The notes beneath the pieces were generated by a model. It worked only from the letters and a program-made list of their open reading frames with translations. It was not told where the DNA came from and searched no databases. Below, piece after piece: positions 1-7,974 of a stretch of 22,658 nt of DNA. The translations under genes and the position numbers were made by a program. Position 1 is the first letter of the stretch, and each line of letters starts with the position of its first letter. Origin of the DNA: Clostridium sp. CAG:413 (lineage in GTDB: Bacteria; Bacillota; Clostridia; Oscillospirales; Acutalibacteraceae); assembly GCA_000431775.1 (NCBI GenBank), contig FR888186.1, positions 1 through 22,658 on the forward strand. The letters are read 5' to 3'.

Positions 1-16
1 TTTTGCAACGATAGAT

Positions 17-45
17 ATAATAGCAAAAAGAAACGAATTTGTCAA
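17..45 (-). promoter_or_regulatory. Minus-strand sigma-A promoter reading off the left edge
   Basis: Read on the minus strand: TTGACA (40-45), 17-bp spacer, TATTAT (17-22), a near-consensus vegetative promoter. The first gene it would serve lies outside the window. ATAGCAAA (20-27) overlaps the -10 and the inverted copy TTTGCTAT (52-59) lies just upstream of the -35, so the two copies bracket the promoter as a repressor site would. Confidence 0.6.
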
Positions 46-117
46 TCGTTTTTTGCTATTTTTTTATTTTTATTTGCTGAAAGCAATTGCGGTTTTATGC
101 TTTGCTAAGCGCCCGCC

Positions 118-176
118 CAGGCTGGTTATCTATTGTCGGATATCAAGTAACCGTCAGCCTGATCGAAGTTACGATC
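118..176. repeat. Imperfect inverted repeats in the left intergenic region
   Basis: CAGGCTG-GTTA (118-128) pairs with TAAC-(CGT bulge)-CAGCCTG (148-161) around a 19-nt loop; a second small inverted repeat GATCG (161-165)/CGATC (172-176) follows directly. No T-run follows, so it is not an intrinsic terminator. I do not recognise an RNA family. No gene is visible in 1-293. Confidence 0.4.
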
Positions 177-230
177 ATCATTTGCTATTCGGCGCAGCTT
201 TTCGTACATAAAAAATAAATAATAAATAGC

Positions 231-259
231 TTGTTAATTGTGTGGATATATGCTAAAAT
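231..259 (+). promoter_or_regulatory. Promoter of the iorAB operon
   Basis: TTGTTA (231-236), 17-bp spacer, TAAAAT (254-259) preceded by TGC, giving an extended -10 (TGn). The expected start site is near 266, leaving a leader of under 30 nt before the GAGGT ribosome site at 282-286. Confidence 0.6.
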
Positions 260-293
260 TAAATAGATTTTACGCTTTTGTGAGGTAATCGAA

Positions 294-2111
294 ATGCACA
301 AGGAATTTTTGATGGGCAACGAAGCAATGGCTCTCGGCGCAATAGCGGCGGGCGTCGGCGTTGTCGCGGGCTATCCCGGCACACCCTCGACCGAGGTGCT
401 GGAGACGGTCGCCAAGCGCAACGACGGCAGCATCTACGTCGAGTGGTCGGTCAACGAAAAAGCCGGGCTTGAAGTGGCGGCGGGCGCGGCATACAGCGGA
501 GTCCGTTCACTGGTGACGATGAAGCAGGTCGGCCTTAACGTGGCCTCAGACCCGCTGATGAGCCTTGAATACATCGGCGTCAAGGGCGGCATGGTGGTCA
601 TGGTCGCGGACGACCCCGGCCCGATATCCTCCCAGACGGAGCAGGATACCCGCAGCTTCGCTTTCTTCTCAAAGCTGCCCGTATTCGACCCCTCAAGCGT
701 GCAGGAAGCCTACAACATGATGATAGCGGCGTTTGAATTCTCCGAGAAGCACTCGACCCCCGTTTTTCTGCGCTCGACCACGAGAGTCTGCCACGGCTAC
801 GCGGGCATCGAGGTCAGGGACAGGGAGGAATACGACCGCGTCGCACCCGAGGGCTTTGTGCGTGACCCGTCAAGGTGGGTCATATTCCCGAAGCTCTCTT
901 ATCAGAGCCACATGAACATAGTCAGACGCAACGAAGAGATCGCCGACGAATTCTCCGACTGCGTTTATAATTACATACTGCCCGAGACGGGCGACGGCTG
1001 CAGGCTGAGGAAGGGCATAGCCTCCCACGGCATCAGCTACGCCTATACTCTCGAGAATCTCGACCCCGATAATATGCTCCGCACATTCAAGGTCGGCAAT
1101 CCGCATCCGTTCCCAGAGAAAAAGGCGCTTGAATTTCTCTCGGGGCTGGACGAAGTGCTCTGTGTAGAGGAGCTTGACCCCGTTATCGAAAAAGAACTGA
1201 TATATATCTGCGGCAAGCACGGGCTTAAAACAAAGATACTCGGCAAGCTGAGCGGCCATATCAAGACAGCGGGCGAGAATACCGTTGAGAGCGTCGGCGC
1301 AGCGATAAACGCATTCGTCGGCGTGGAAGCTCCGAAAACCGAGCCGCTCGACGCACCCGCATTGCCCGTCAGGCCACCCGTACTCTGCGCCGGCTGCCCG
1401 CACAGAGCCTCATTCTACGCCGTTAAAGCGGCCATGAAGGGCAAAAAGAGCGTTTTCTGCGGCGATATCGGCTGCTATACGCTCGGCAACGCAATGCCGC
1501 TCGACATGGTGGACACCTGCCTTTGCATGGGCGCGGGCATCAACATTGCCCAGGGCATAGGCCACGTCGACCCCGAGATGAATTGCTTCGCCTTTGTCGG
1601 CGATTCGACATTCTTCGCCTCAGGCATCACGGGCGTTGTGAACGCCTACTACAATCAGGCGAATATGACACTCGTGGTGCTCGACAACTCCACCACGGCA
1701 ATGACGGGTCATCAGCCCCACCCCGGCACGGGCCGCACGATGATGGGTGAAATAGTCCAAAGCGTGAGCATTGAGAAGGTGCTGCGTGCGATAGGGCTTG
1801 AGACGGTCGTTACCGTTGACCCGCTGAAGCTCGACGAAGCCATAGAAGCGGTCAAGGCCGTCACCGCAGAACCGGGTGTTAAGGCGATAATATTCAAATC
1901 CCCCTGCGTTGCGATAACGAAGCCCTCGGGTCGCTCCGTGATAGACCCCGAGAAGTGCACGGGCTGCAAGAGCTGCATAAGGAAACTCGGCTGCCCCGGC
2001 ATTATAATCCGTGACGGCAAGGTCACTATAGACGAGACTCTCTGCACCGGCTGCGGCATCTGCGGCTGCGTGTGCCCGTTCGGGGCGATAAGCGGAGGTG
2101 AAAAGGCATGA
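294..2111 (+). CDS. iorA: Indolepyruvate ferredoxin oxidoreductase, alpha subunit
   Basis: Catalytic TPP- and Fe-S-containing subunit that oxidatively decarboxylates aryl-pyruvates (indole-, phenyl-, hydroxyphenylpyruvate) to aryl-acetyl-CoA and reduces ferredoxin in the cytoplasm. The 605-residue length is normal for IorA. Visible in order: N-terminal 2-oxoacid oxidoreductase domain (GYPGTPSTEVLE, then VEWSVNEKAG), a central region with CAGCPHR, the TPP-binding part (GDIGCYTLG, GDSTFFASG, LDNSTTAMTG, HQPHPG), and a C-terminal ferredoxin domain with two cysteine clusters (CTGCKSC...CP and CTGCGIC...CP) for two 4Fe-4S centres. The ATG at 294 follows GAGGT with good spacing. The stop overlaps the iorB start by ATGA, indicating translational coupling. 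The oxygen-sensitive enzyme fits a strict anaerobe. Identification is very secure; which aromatic substrate is preferred cannot be read here. Confidence 0.96.
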   Translation: MHKEFLMGNEAMALGAIAAGVGVVAGYPGTPSTEVLETVAKRNDGSIYVEWSVNEKAGLEVAAGAAYSGVRSLVTMKQVGLNVASDPLMSLEYIGVKGGMVVMVADDPGPISSQTEQDTRSFAFFSKLPVFDPSSVQEAYNMMIAAFEFSEKHSTPVFLRSTTRVCHGYAGIEVRDREEYDRVAPEGFVRDPSRWVIFPKLSYQSHMNIVRRNEEIADEFSDCVYNYILPETGDGCRLRKGIASHGISYAYTLENLDPDNMLRTFKVGNPHPFPEKKALEFLSGLDEVLCVEELDPVIEKELIYICGKHGLKTKILGKLSGHIKTAGENTVESVGAAINAFVGVEAPKTEPLDAPALPVRPPVLCAGCPHRASFYAVKAAMKGKKSVFCGDIGCYTLGNAMPLDMVDTCLCMGAGINIAQGIGHVDPEMNCFAFVGDSTFFASGITGVVNAYYNQANMTLVVLDNSTTAMTGHQPHPGTGRTMMGEIVQSVSIEKVLRAIGLETVVTVDPLKLDEAIEAVKAVTAEPGVKAIIFKSPCVAITKPSGRSVIDPEKCTGCKSCIRKLGCPGIIIRDGKVTIDETLCTGCGICGCVCPFGAISGGEKA

Positions 2112-2680
2112 ATAAAAATATAATCCTCTGCGGAGTCGGCGGTCAGGGCACGGTGCTCGCGTCAAAGCTGCTTGCCGCCGCCGCAATGAAAAAAGATATA
2201 CCCGTCAAAACCGCCGAGACCATAGGCATGGCTCAAAGAGGCGGCAGCGTGACAAGCCACATCCGCCTCGGCGCGGATACATATTCGCCGCTCGTTCCGA
2301 TGGGCAGAGCCGACCTCATCGTGGCGTTTGAACCCGCCGAGGCCGTCAGAATGCTCCCTTATCTCAAAAAGGGCGGCGCGGTGATAGTCAGCAGCAGAGC
2401 CGTCATGCCCGTCACGGCGGCGCTCGCAGGCAGCAATTATCAGGGCGGCGAGATGATAGATTATCTGCGCTCGAAGGTCGATAATTTGACCGTTGTGGAT
2501 ACCGACGCCGCATGCGCCGAGCTCGGCTCATCCAAGATAGTGAACGTCCTGCTGCTCGGGGCCGCGGTCAACAGCGGCGAGACAGGGCTTACAAAGGACG
2601 ATATCCGCACCGCCATCAAAGAAAAGGTCAACCCCAAATTCCATGAGCTGAATTTCAAGGCTCTGGATTATCTGAAATAA
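2108..2680 (+). CDS. iorB: Indolepyruvate ferredoxin oxidoreductase, beta subunit
   Basis: Gamma-type 2-oxoacid:ferredoxin oxidoreductase subunit that pairs with IorA. The 190 residues match the family length. The N terminus has the glycine-rich GVGGQGTVLASKLLA motif, followed by ETIGMAQRGGSVTSHIR, both hallmarks of POR gamma/IorB proteins. A GGAGG at 2094-2098, inside the end of iorA, serves the ATG at 2108, and the two genes overlap by four bases. It has no Fe-S motif of its own, as expected because the ferredoxin domain is in IorA. It is followed after about ten bases by the CoA ligase, so all three are probably made together. Confidence 0.95.
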   Translation: MNKNIILCGVGGQGTVLASKLLAAAAMKKDIPVKTAETIGMAQRGGSVTSHIRLGADTYSPLVPMGRADLIVAFEPAEAVRMLPYLKKGGAVIVSSRAVMPVTAALAGSNYQGGEMIDYLRSKVDNLTVVDTDAACAELGSSKIVNVLLLGAAVNSGETGLTKDDIRTAIKEKVNPKFHELNFKALDYLK

Positions 2681-2690
2681 CGAAAGGCTC

Positions 2691-3935
2691 GTGACAAATA
2701 TGAAGATCAACGCTACTCAGCTTGAGCAGGTCAACAACCAGATACAAAAGCTCATCAAGGCCGACAGCTTCTACGGCAAGAGGCTCAAGGAGCACGGCAT
2801 CACCGGCGTTTCAAGCGTCGAGGATTTTGAAGCCCTCCCGTTCTCGGAGAAAAAAGATCTCAGAGGCGCTTATCCCCTCGGCCTGATGGCTGAGCCGGAG
2901 GAGAATATAGTCCGCATTCACTCCTCCTCGGGCACAACGGGTCTGCCCGTCATAATCCCTTACACCGCAAAGGACGTTGACGACTGGGCGATAATGTTCA
3001 AACGCTGCTACGAAACGGCGGGCATCACCAACCTTGACCGAATCCAGGTCACGCCCGGCTACGGTCTCTGGACCGCCGGCATCGGCTTCCAGAACGGCGC
3101 GGAGAAGCTCGGCGCAATGGTCATACCCATGGGTCCGGGCAACACCGACAAGCAGTTACAGATGATGGTCGACCTCGGCTCGACCGTGCTTTGCTCCACC
3201 TCGTCATACGCCCTGCTGCTTGCAGAGGAGATAGAGGCGAGAGGTCTGCGCGACAAAATTAAGCTCCGCAAGGGTGTCATCGGCTCAGAGCGCTGGGGTG
3301 AAAAGATGAGAAAGCGTATTTCCGACGAGCTAGGCATTGAGCTTTACGATATCTACGGTCTGACCGAGATATACGGCCCGGGTATCGGTATAAGCTGCAA
3401 ATACGACTGCGGTATGCACTACTGGGACGACTATATCTATATCGAGATAATCGACCCCGTCAGCGGCAGGCCCGTGCCCGACGGAGAGAGGGGCGAGATA
3501 GTCATATCCACCCTTTGCAAGGAGGGCGCGCCGCTCATCAGATACAGAACTCACGACCTGTCGAGGATAATCCCCGGCGAATGCGAGTGCGGCAGCCGCT
3601 TCCCGAGGCTTGACGCCATAATGGGAAGAACTGACGACATGATGAAGATAAAGGGCGTCAACGTCTTCCCGAGCCAGATAGAAGAGGTGCTCAAGCTCTT
3701 CCCCGAGATTTCGAGCGAGTATCAGATAAGGATATCTCACCTCGACGGCAGGGACACCATGCGCATATATGTTGAGACCACGGGCGACGTGGAATTCAAG
3801 TCTCTCGCCGAGCGCATAGCCGCCATGGTCAAGAGCAGGATAGGCTTCACTCCGCTTGTGAAGGTGGTCGAGGTCGGTGTGCTGCCGAGAAGCGAGAAAA
3901 AAACAAAAAGAGTATTCGACGAGAGGTACGACTGA
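2691..3935 (+). CDS. Phenylacetate-CoA ligase family (PaaK-like) AMP-forming ligase
   Basis: Adenylate-forming enzyme that interconverts arylacetate, CoA and ATP with arylacetyl-CoA, AMP and PPi. The 414 residues fit PaaK. The phosphate-binding motif SSSGTTG lies near residues 78-84, the YDIYGLTEIYGPG motif is mid-protein, and RYRTHDL, GRTDDMMKIKGVNVFP and the C-terminal KTKRV tail are typical of the family. Next to iorAB, the expected job is converting IOR-derived arylacetyl-CoA to the acid or activating imported arylacetate; direction is inference. The start is uncertain: a GTG at 2691 sits very close to the AAAGG, while the ATG at 2700 is about 12 bases away. I would not assign paaK itself because no phenylacetate catabolic genes are present. 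Confidence 0.9.
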   Translation: MTNMKINATQLEQVNNQIQKLIKADSFYGKRLKEHGITGVSSVEDFEALPFSEKKDLRGAYPLGLMAEPEENIVRIHSSSGTTGLPVIIPYTAKDVDDWAIMFKRCYETAGITNLDRIQVTPGYGLWTAGIGFQNGAEKLGAMVIPMGPGNTDKQLQMMVDLGSTVLCSTSSYALLLAEEIEARGLRDKIKLRKGVIGSERWGEKMRKRISDELGIELYDIYGLTEIYGPGIGISCKYDCGMHYWDDYIYIEIIDPVSGRPVPDGERGEIVISTLCKEGAPLIRYRTHDLSRIIPGECECGSRFPRLDAIMGRTDDMMKIKGVNVFPSQIEEVLKLFPEISSEYQIRISHLDGRDTMRIYVETTGDVEFKSLAERIAAMVKSRIGFTPLVKVVEVGVLPRSEKKTKRVFDERYD

Positions 3936-3945
3936 GTTTAACGCC

Positions 3946-5298
3946 ATGAACGAAAGAACCTTTTATAAATCATTCTTTGCCATGACCGTTACGATGGCGC
4001 TGCAAAACATCATCGTATTCGGGGTCAACCTCGCCGACTCTATAATGATGGGCGCTTACAGCGAAACGGCGCTCAGCGGCGTCGGCATATGCAACAATAT
4101 TCAGTATTTCCTTATGATGGCCGCCACGGGAGTTTCCTCAGGCATGACGGTCATCGCGGCAAGATATTGGGGTAGGAACGACAGAAAGTCTATCCACCTG
4201 ATCTCCGCCGTCGGAATGTGGCTCGGCGCCGCGTTCTCGGTCATCATCTTCCTGTTCGCCGCTATCGCGCCCGAATTTCTCATTCGGCTTTATACAGATA
4301 AACCGGCTGTTGCGGAGCAGGCGCTCCAATACCTCGACATCATCAAGCACACCTACATTATTTATGCGCTCACCACGGTGCTGCTCTCCATCCTCCGCAG
4401 CGTTGAGACGGTGAAAATAGGCTTCTATGTCTCTCTTTCCTCATTTGCAGTCAATATCGTGCTGAACTATATCTTTATCTACGGCAAATTCGGCGCGCCT
4501 GAGATGGGCGTTCGCGGTGCGGCGCTCGCAACCCTCATTGCACGCTCGATAGAGCTTGTCGTTGTAGTGATCTACACTCTCTTTATTGATAAAAAACTGA
4601 GTTTCAGGCTGCGTGACCTTTTTGTTACGACAAGGTCGATGTTCGGCGACTACTTCAGGACGGGGCTGCCGCTTATGATGAGCAGCGTTTCCTGGGGCGT
4701 TGCCATGAGCATCCAGGGCGCAATAATCGGCAGGCTCGACGAGAGCGCAATAGCCGCCAACAGCATAGCTACCACGATATTCCAGATAGCGACGGTCATC
4801 TGCTACGCCTCGAGCAACGCCACCTGCGTGCTGATAGGCAAGACCATCGGCGAAGATGCGCCCATGGAGACGATAAAGAGCCGCAGCCGCCGCCTGCAGC
4901 TGATATTCCTGGGTATTGGCGTTGTCTCAAGCGCAATACTGCTGCTTTGCAAGACTCTGATAATCGACTTCTACGACGCAACGCCGCAGACTATCGCTTA
5001 CACTAATCAATTCATCTGGGTGCTCGCCGTTTCGATAATCGGCACTTCATATGAAGCGCCCTGCCTTTGCGGCATTGTCTCGGGCGGCGGCGAAACGGGC
5101 TTCGTGCTCAAAAACGACTTCATTTTTATGTGGCTCGTCGTTTTGCCGATATCGGCACTCAGCGCGTTCGTATTCAAATTCCCCGTCGTCGTAACCTTCG
5201 CCTGTCTCAAGGCCGATCAGGTCATCAAGTGCATCGTTGCATATTTTAAGGTCAACAGCTTCAATTGGGTCAGGAAGATCACGAAGGAAGCAGAATAA
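3946..5298 (+). CDS. MATE family efflux transporter
   Basis: Multidrug and toxic-compound extrusion protein of the inner membrane, 450 residues with about twelve hydrophobic segments in two homologous halves, normal for MATE proteins. The N terminus (FFAMTVTMALQNIIVFGVNLADSIMMGAYSETALSGVGICNNI) is the typical first-half signature, and the second half begins near FRTGLPLMMSSVSWG. I chose the ATG at 3946, ten bases after the ligase stop; the reading frame is open to 3877 but that would overlap the ligase by about 59 bases and add a hydrophilic extension. The position at the end of an aromatic-acid operon suggests export of a product or an inhibitory aromatic compound, but substrate cannot be deduced. 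Confidence 0.92.
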   Translation: MNERTFYKSFFAMTVTMALQNIIVFGVNLADSIMMGAYSETALSGVGICNNIQYFLMMAATGVSSGMTVIAARYWGRNDRKSIHLISAVGMWLGAAFSVIIFLFAAIAPEFLIRLYTDKPAVAEQALQYLDIIKHTYIIYALTTVLLSILRSVETVKIGFYVSLSSFAVNIVLNYIFIYGKFGAPEMGVRGAALATLIARSIELVVVVIYTLFIDKKLSFRLRDLFVTTRSMFGDYFRTGLPLMMSSVSWGVAMSIQGAIIGRLDESAIAANSIATTIFQIATVICYASSNATCVLIGKTIGEDAPMETIKSRSRRLQLIFLGIGVVSSAILLLCKTLIIDFYDATPQTIAYTNQFIWVLAVSIIGTSYEAPCLCGIVSGGGETGFVLKNDFIFMWLVVLPISALSAFVFKFPVVVTFACLKADQVIKCIVAYFKVNSFNWVRKITKEAE

Positions 5299-5301
5299 AT
5301 C

Positions 5302-5336
5302 AAACGCACGGTTCCCCGCGGAGCCGTGTGTTTTTT
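5302..5336 (+). terminator. Terminator of the iorAB operon
   Basis: Stem CACGGTTCC/GGAGCCGTG (one G-U pair) around a CCGC loop at 5307-5328, extendable outward through A-T pairs, followed by TTTTTT at 5331-5336. It lies directly after the MATE gene. Confidence 0.85.
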
Positions 5337-5365
5337 CAAATATTTCAAAATTCTTCCCGTCACGG

Positions 5366-5390
5366 TGTAACGCATATGCCGCAAAACGGA
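5366..5390 (+). promoter_or_regulatory. Possible ECF-type promoter of the sigma factor operon
   Basis: TGTAAC (5366-5371) resembles the AAC-containing -35 of ECF promoters, with CGGA (5387-5390) about 15 bases downstream in place of the usual CGTC-like -10. No sigma-A promoter stands out in 5337-5448. ECF sigma genes often start their own transcription from such a site; this match is imperfect. Confidence 0.3.
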
Positions 5391-5448
5391 CTTAACAGGG
5401 TGAGAGCGGTTGAACGGTCAACTGCAAAAATCAGGAGAGGAGAATGGT

Positions 5449-6009
5449 ATGGAGGACAGCAGGATAGTCGACCTATATCTCGCCAGGGATGAGAGCGCCA
5501 TAAAGCACTCCGCCGAGAAATACGGCGCGCGGCTGCACGGGATATCGCTCGGCATAGTCAACGACCCCCGCACCGCCGAGGAATGCGAAAACGACGTTTA
5601 CTCCGAAGCGTGGCGGCTGATCCCGCCGAATGAGCCGAGGGATTACTTATTCGCTTTCCTTGCGAGGATAGCCCGCAGCCTGTCGCTCAAACGCTGCCGC
5701 AGCGAGCGGGCGTTGAAGCGCAGCGCCTATATCACTGAGCTGTCGCATGAAATGCAGGAATGCGTTCCGTCGGGCGCTTCGGTGGAGGCGCAGGCGGATT
5801 GCACGCTGCTCGGTGAAGCAATCAGCCGCTTCCTTTATTCTCAGCCGCAGGAGAAGCGGGAGCTTTTCATCAGGCGGTATTGGTATCTCGACAGCATATC
5901 GGCTCTCGCCGAGAGCTTCGGCTTCAGCGAAAGCAAGGTCAAGGTCACTCTGTCGCGCCTGCGGGCACAGCTTAAAAAGCATTTGGAAAGCGAGGGATAC
6001 AGCGTATGA
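5449..6009 (+). CDS. RNA polymerase sigma factor, sigma-70/ECF-like
   Basis: Alternative sigma factor of 186 residues that would direct RNA polymerase to a small regulon. Region 2 spans roughly residues 15-90 (EECENDVYSEAWRLIPP, FLARIARSLSLKRCRSER), and region 4 is at about 134-182 (LFIRRYWYLDSISALAESFGFSESKVKVTLSRLRAQLKKHL), with the helix-turn-helix ending in the usual KVKVTLSRLR recognition helix. I chose the ATG at 5449 because AGGAGAGGA at 5432-5440 precedes it at normal spacing; the frame is open upstream to 5410 without a ribosome site. It overlaps the next gene by ATGA, so regulator and partner are translationally coupled. Trigger and target genes are unknown. Confidence 0.9.
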   Translation: MEDSRIVDLYLARDESAIKHSAEKYGARLHGISLGIVNDPRTAEECENDVYSEAWRLIPPNEPRDYLFAFLARIARSLSLKRCRSERALKRSAYITELSHEMQECVPSGASVEAQADCTLLGEAISRFLYSQPQEKRELFIRRYWYLDSISALAESFGFSESKVKVTLSRLRAQLKKHLESEGYSV

Positions 6010-7151
6010 ACGGGAACGACATCTTAAACGGCATGGAGCATATCGACCCGAAGCTCATCGAATCCGCCGAAAAAATCAAGCCGCACCGAAGCCGAAAACC
6101 TTGGCGTTTTGCCGCAGCGGCGGCGCTCTTTCTCTGCCTCGCCGTGGCGGGCGCAATGCTGCTGAAGCAGGATAAGCCTGAGCCGAAGCCGACCGAGACA
6201 TCTTCCGCCGCACCAAGCTCGGACGGGATATTCATAAACACCGCGCTGCCGCTCAAATTCGGCTTTGTCTCCTGCTACACCAACCCTCGGCACGAAGAAA
6301 ATCCCGAAAGCGAGGATAACCTGTACGGCGTTATGGACTCGGACGGCAATGTGGTAATAGAGCCGAGTTATTCCAACGCAGTCCCGCTAAGTAAAGACAC
6401 ATTCGCCGTATCATCCAATGAAAACGGCAAAACTTTTATGTCAATGATCGACAAAAGCGGCAAAACGATCATTCCGTGGTTTGAGGGCACAGTTTGGGGT
6501 GTTGATGAAGATGGCGGCAAGCCCATTGCGATCGTTGCTCCGGAATACGGCAAAACATATATTGTCGATATGAGCGGCAAAAGGCTGCTTGACATTGATT
6601 TTGACAATGTTTTAATGCCTATTACAACACGGCGGCATATTTTGGAAGCCTACAACACTGAGCGCGCTTACTATATTTCATACGGCGGTGAAATCATCGC
6701 TGAACTCCCTGCAAACAAAGTAGTGCTCGACCCATTCGGCGAGGGCAAAGGCGGCACGGTCGTCGCATGTATGTATAAAGTGCCCGAAGAAGGCAACTCA
6801 TGCATACTGTACGGTCTGTATGACTCGTCAAGCGGTCGTGAGCTTGTTCCGTGCTCCCGTAAAGAGGGTTTTGCAATTAATGAGGATCGCTTTGTGCTCA
6901 AAGACACATGCTTGATAGGCCCCGATTACGATGATTTTGCCGCCATATATGATAGAAACGGCAATGTCATTTGCGACGGCGGCGAATATCAGGATATAAT
7001 CTTCGGCTACGGCAATTCCAAGGGCGTCGGCGTAATTCTTAAACCATCGGAATCCACAGGAACTGCCGATCTGAAGGGTTATGTGATAGATGCCGACGGC
7101 AACAAGCTCTCGGAAGAGCTTGACTACCTCACTGCAACAGACGAAAGCTAA
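6006..7151 (+). CDS. Membrane-anchored WG-repeat protein, probable anti-sigma partner
   Basis: 381 residues. A short cytoplasmic N terminus (MNGNDILNGMEHIDPKLIESAEKIKP) resembles the start of Clostridia anti-sigma partners, then a basic stretch and one membrane segment at about residues 34-53 (RFAAAAALFLCLAVAGAMLL), then a Ser/Pro/Thr-rich linker. The outside part holds several weak WG-like repeats of the form Y-G-V/I-M-D-x-D-G-N-V-V-I-E-P-x-Y: near LYGVMDSDGNVVIEP, FMSMIDKSGKTIIPW, YIVDMSGKRLLD, AAIYDRNGNVI and KGYVIDADGNKL. The four-base overlap with the sigma gene and single-pass topology are what an extracytoplasmic-sensing anti-sigma factor would show. I do not see a classical zinc-binding anti-sigma (ZAS) HxxxCxxC motif, so the anti-sigma role is inference from context. 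Confidence 0.7.
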   Translation: MNGNDILNGMEHIDPKLIESAEKIKPHRSRKPWRFAAAAALFLCLAVAGAMLLKQDKPEPKPTETSSAAPSSDGIFINTALPLKFGFVSCYTNPRHEENPESEDNLYGVMDSDGNVVIEPSYSNAVPLSKDTFAVSSNENGKTFMSMIDKSGKTIIPWFEGTVWGVDEDGGKPIAIVAPEYGKTYIVDMSGKRLLDIDFDNVLMPITTRRHILEAYNTERAYYISYGGEIIAELPANKVVLDPFGEGKGGTVVACMYKVPEEGNSCILYGLYDSSSGRELVPCSRKEGFAINEDRFVLKDTCLIGPDYDDFAAIYDRNGNVICDGGEYQDIIFGYGNSKGVGVILKPSESTGTADLKGYVIDADGNKLSEELDYLTATDES

Positions 7152-7160
7152 AATTGACAA

Positions 7161-7186
7161 AAGGCTGCCGCATAAGCGGCAGCCTT
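7161..7186. terminator. Bidirectional terminator between convergent operons
   Basis: Perfect 11-bp stem AAGGCTGCCGC/GCGGCAGCCTT with an ATAA loop. It sits between the ends of the WG-repeat gene (7151) and the glycerophosphodiesterase (7193, minus). T-rich tracts follow on both strands (TTGATTTGTT on plus; TTTTGTCAATTTT on minus), so it can serve both. Confidence 0.85.
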
Positions 7187-7192
7187 GATTTG

Positions 7193-7939
7193 TTATATGG
7201 ATTCGAGTTTATTTTTGATGATATCAGGGAAATCGGTTATCACGCCGTCGGCGCCCCAGTGGCTGAGCTTTTCGGCGGTCTCGAGCTTATTGACAGTCCA
7301 GACAGCGACTCTCTTGCCGGCGTCATGCGCCTTTTCAATGAGCTTCTTTGAGACATAGCCCTGATGCGGCAGCAGATAGTCGATATTATACTTCCGCACG
7401 ATATTCATAGGCGAGAAGAGCTTGCGCTTGACGATATCGCCCATGGCGGGGTAGAGATAGCCCGTCTGGACGCACGGCTCAAGGCTCTTCGCTTTATCGA
7501 GGATGCGGTAATCAAAGCTGGAGATAAATAGTTTATCCGCAAGCCCGTATTCCTTCGCCTTCTGAATGACCGTATCCACAAAGTCGAGCCTGCCGCCCTT
7601 CTGCGGCTTGAGCTCAATATTGAGCACCGATACGGCGGTGTCCTTCATTGTTTGCAGAAATTCATCGAGAGTCGGTATGGTCGTATTCTTGAAGCGTCTG
7701 CCGAACCACGAGCCGAAATCGAACCGCTTCAGGTCGCTCAGGCACATATCCGAGATCCTGCCCTTGCCGTCGGAGGTCTTGTCGACCGTGCCGTTATGGC
7801 AAAGCACGAGCTGACCGTCCTTTGTGACATGAACATCGGTCTCAACGCCATCGGATTTAAGCTCCGCCGCCTTCAAAAACGCATGAATTGTGTTCTGAGG
7901 CGCAAGTTTATTGGCGCCCCTGTGAGCAATAACGAACAT
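7193..7939 (-). CDS. Glycerophosphodiester phosphodiesterase family protein
   Basis: Hydrolyses glycerophosphodiesters from lipid turnover to sn-glycerol-3-phosphate and an alcohol. The 248 residues match the short cytosolic GDPD type; no signal peptide is seen. Motifs: catalytic His6-Arg7 (IAHRGANKLAPQNT), metal ligands Glu33 and Asp35 (GVETDVHVTKDGQLVLCHNG) with His48, the acidic ligand in LNIELKP, and the barrel-end motif VAVWTVNKLE. Two deviations: the usual P-E-N-T reads P-Q-N-T, and the usual H-D after the TKDG turn reads H-N. The main catalytic histidines and metal ligands are kept, so activity is likely. The ATG at 7939 has AAGGGGAG just upstream. It lies 35 bases after the phosphatase gene and is probably co-transcribed with it. 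Confidence 0.92.
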   Translation of the reverse strand: MFVIAHRGANKLAPQNTIHAFLKAAELKSDGVETDVHVTKDGQLVLCHNGTVDKTSDGKGRISDMCLSDLKRFDFGSWFGRRFKNTTIPTLDEFLQTMKDTAVSVLNIELKPQKGGRLDFVDTVIQKAKEYGLADKLFISSFDYRILDKAKSLEPCVQTGYLYPAMGDIVKRKLFSPMNIVRKYNIDYLLPHQGYVSKKLIEKAHDAGKRVAVWTVNKLETAEKLSHWGADGVITDFPDIIKNKLESI

Positions 7940-7974
7940 ACTTCTCTCCCCTTTCGCTTGTTTTTTTGCTGTTA

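Noticed and set aside
870..1403. Minus-strand open frame opposite iorA
   Set aside because: It lies wholly antisense to a gene of certain identity, has no ribosome site and shows no recognisable protein features; high-G+C codon patterns leave such frames open by chance.
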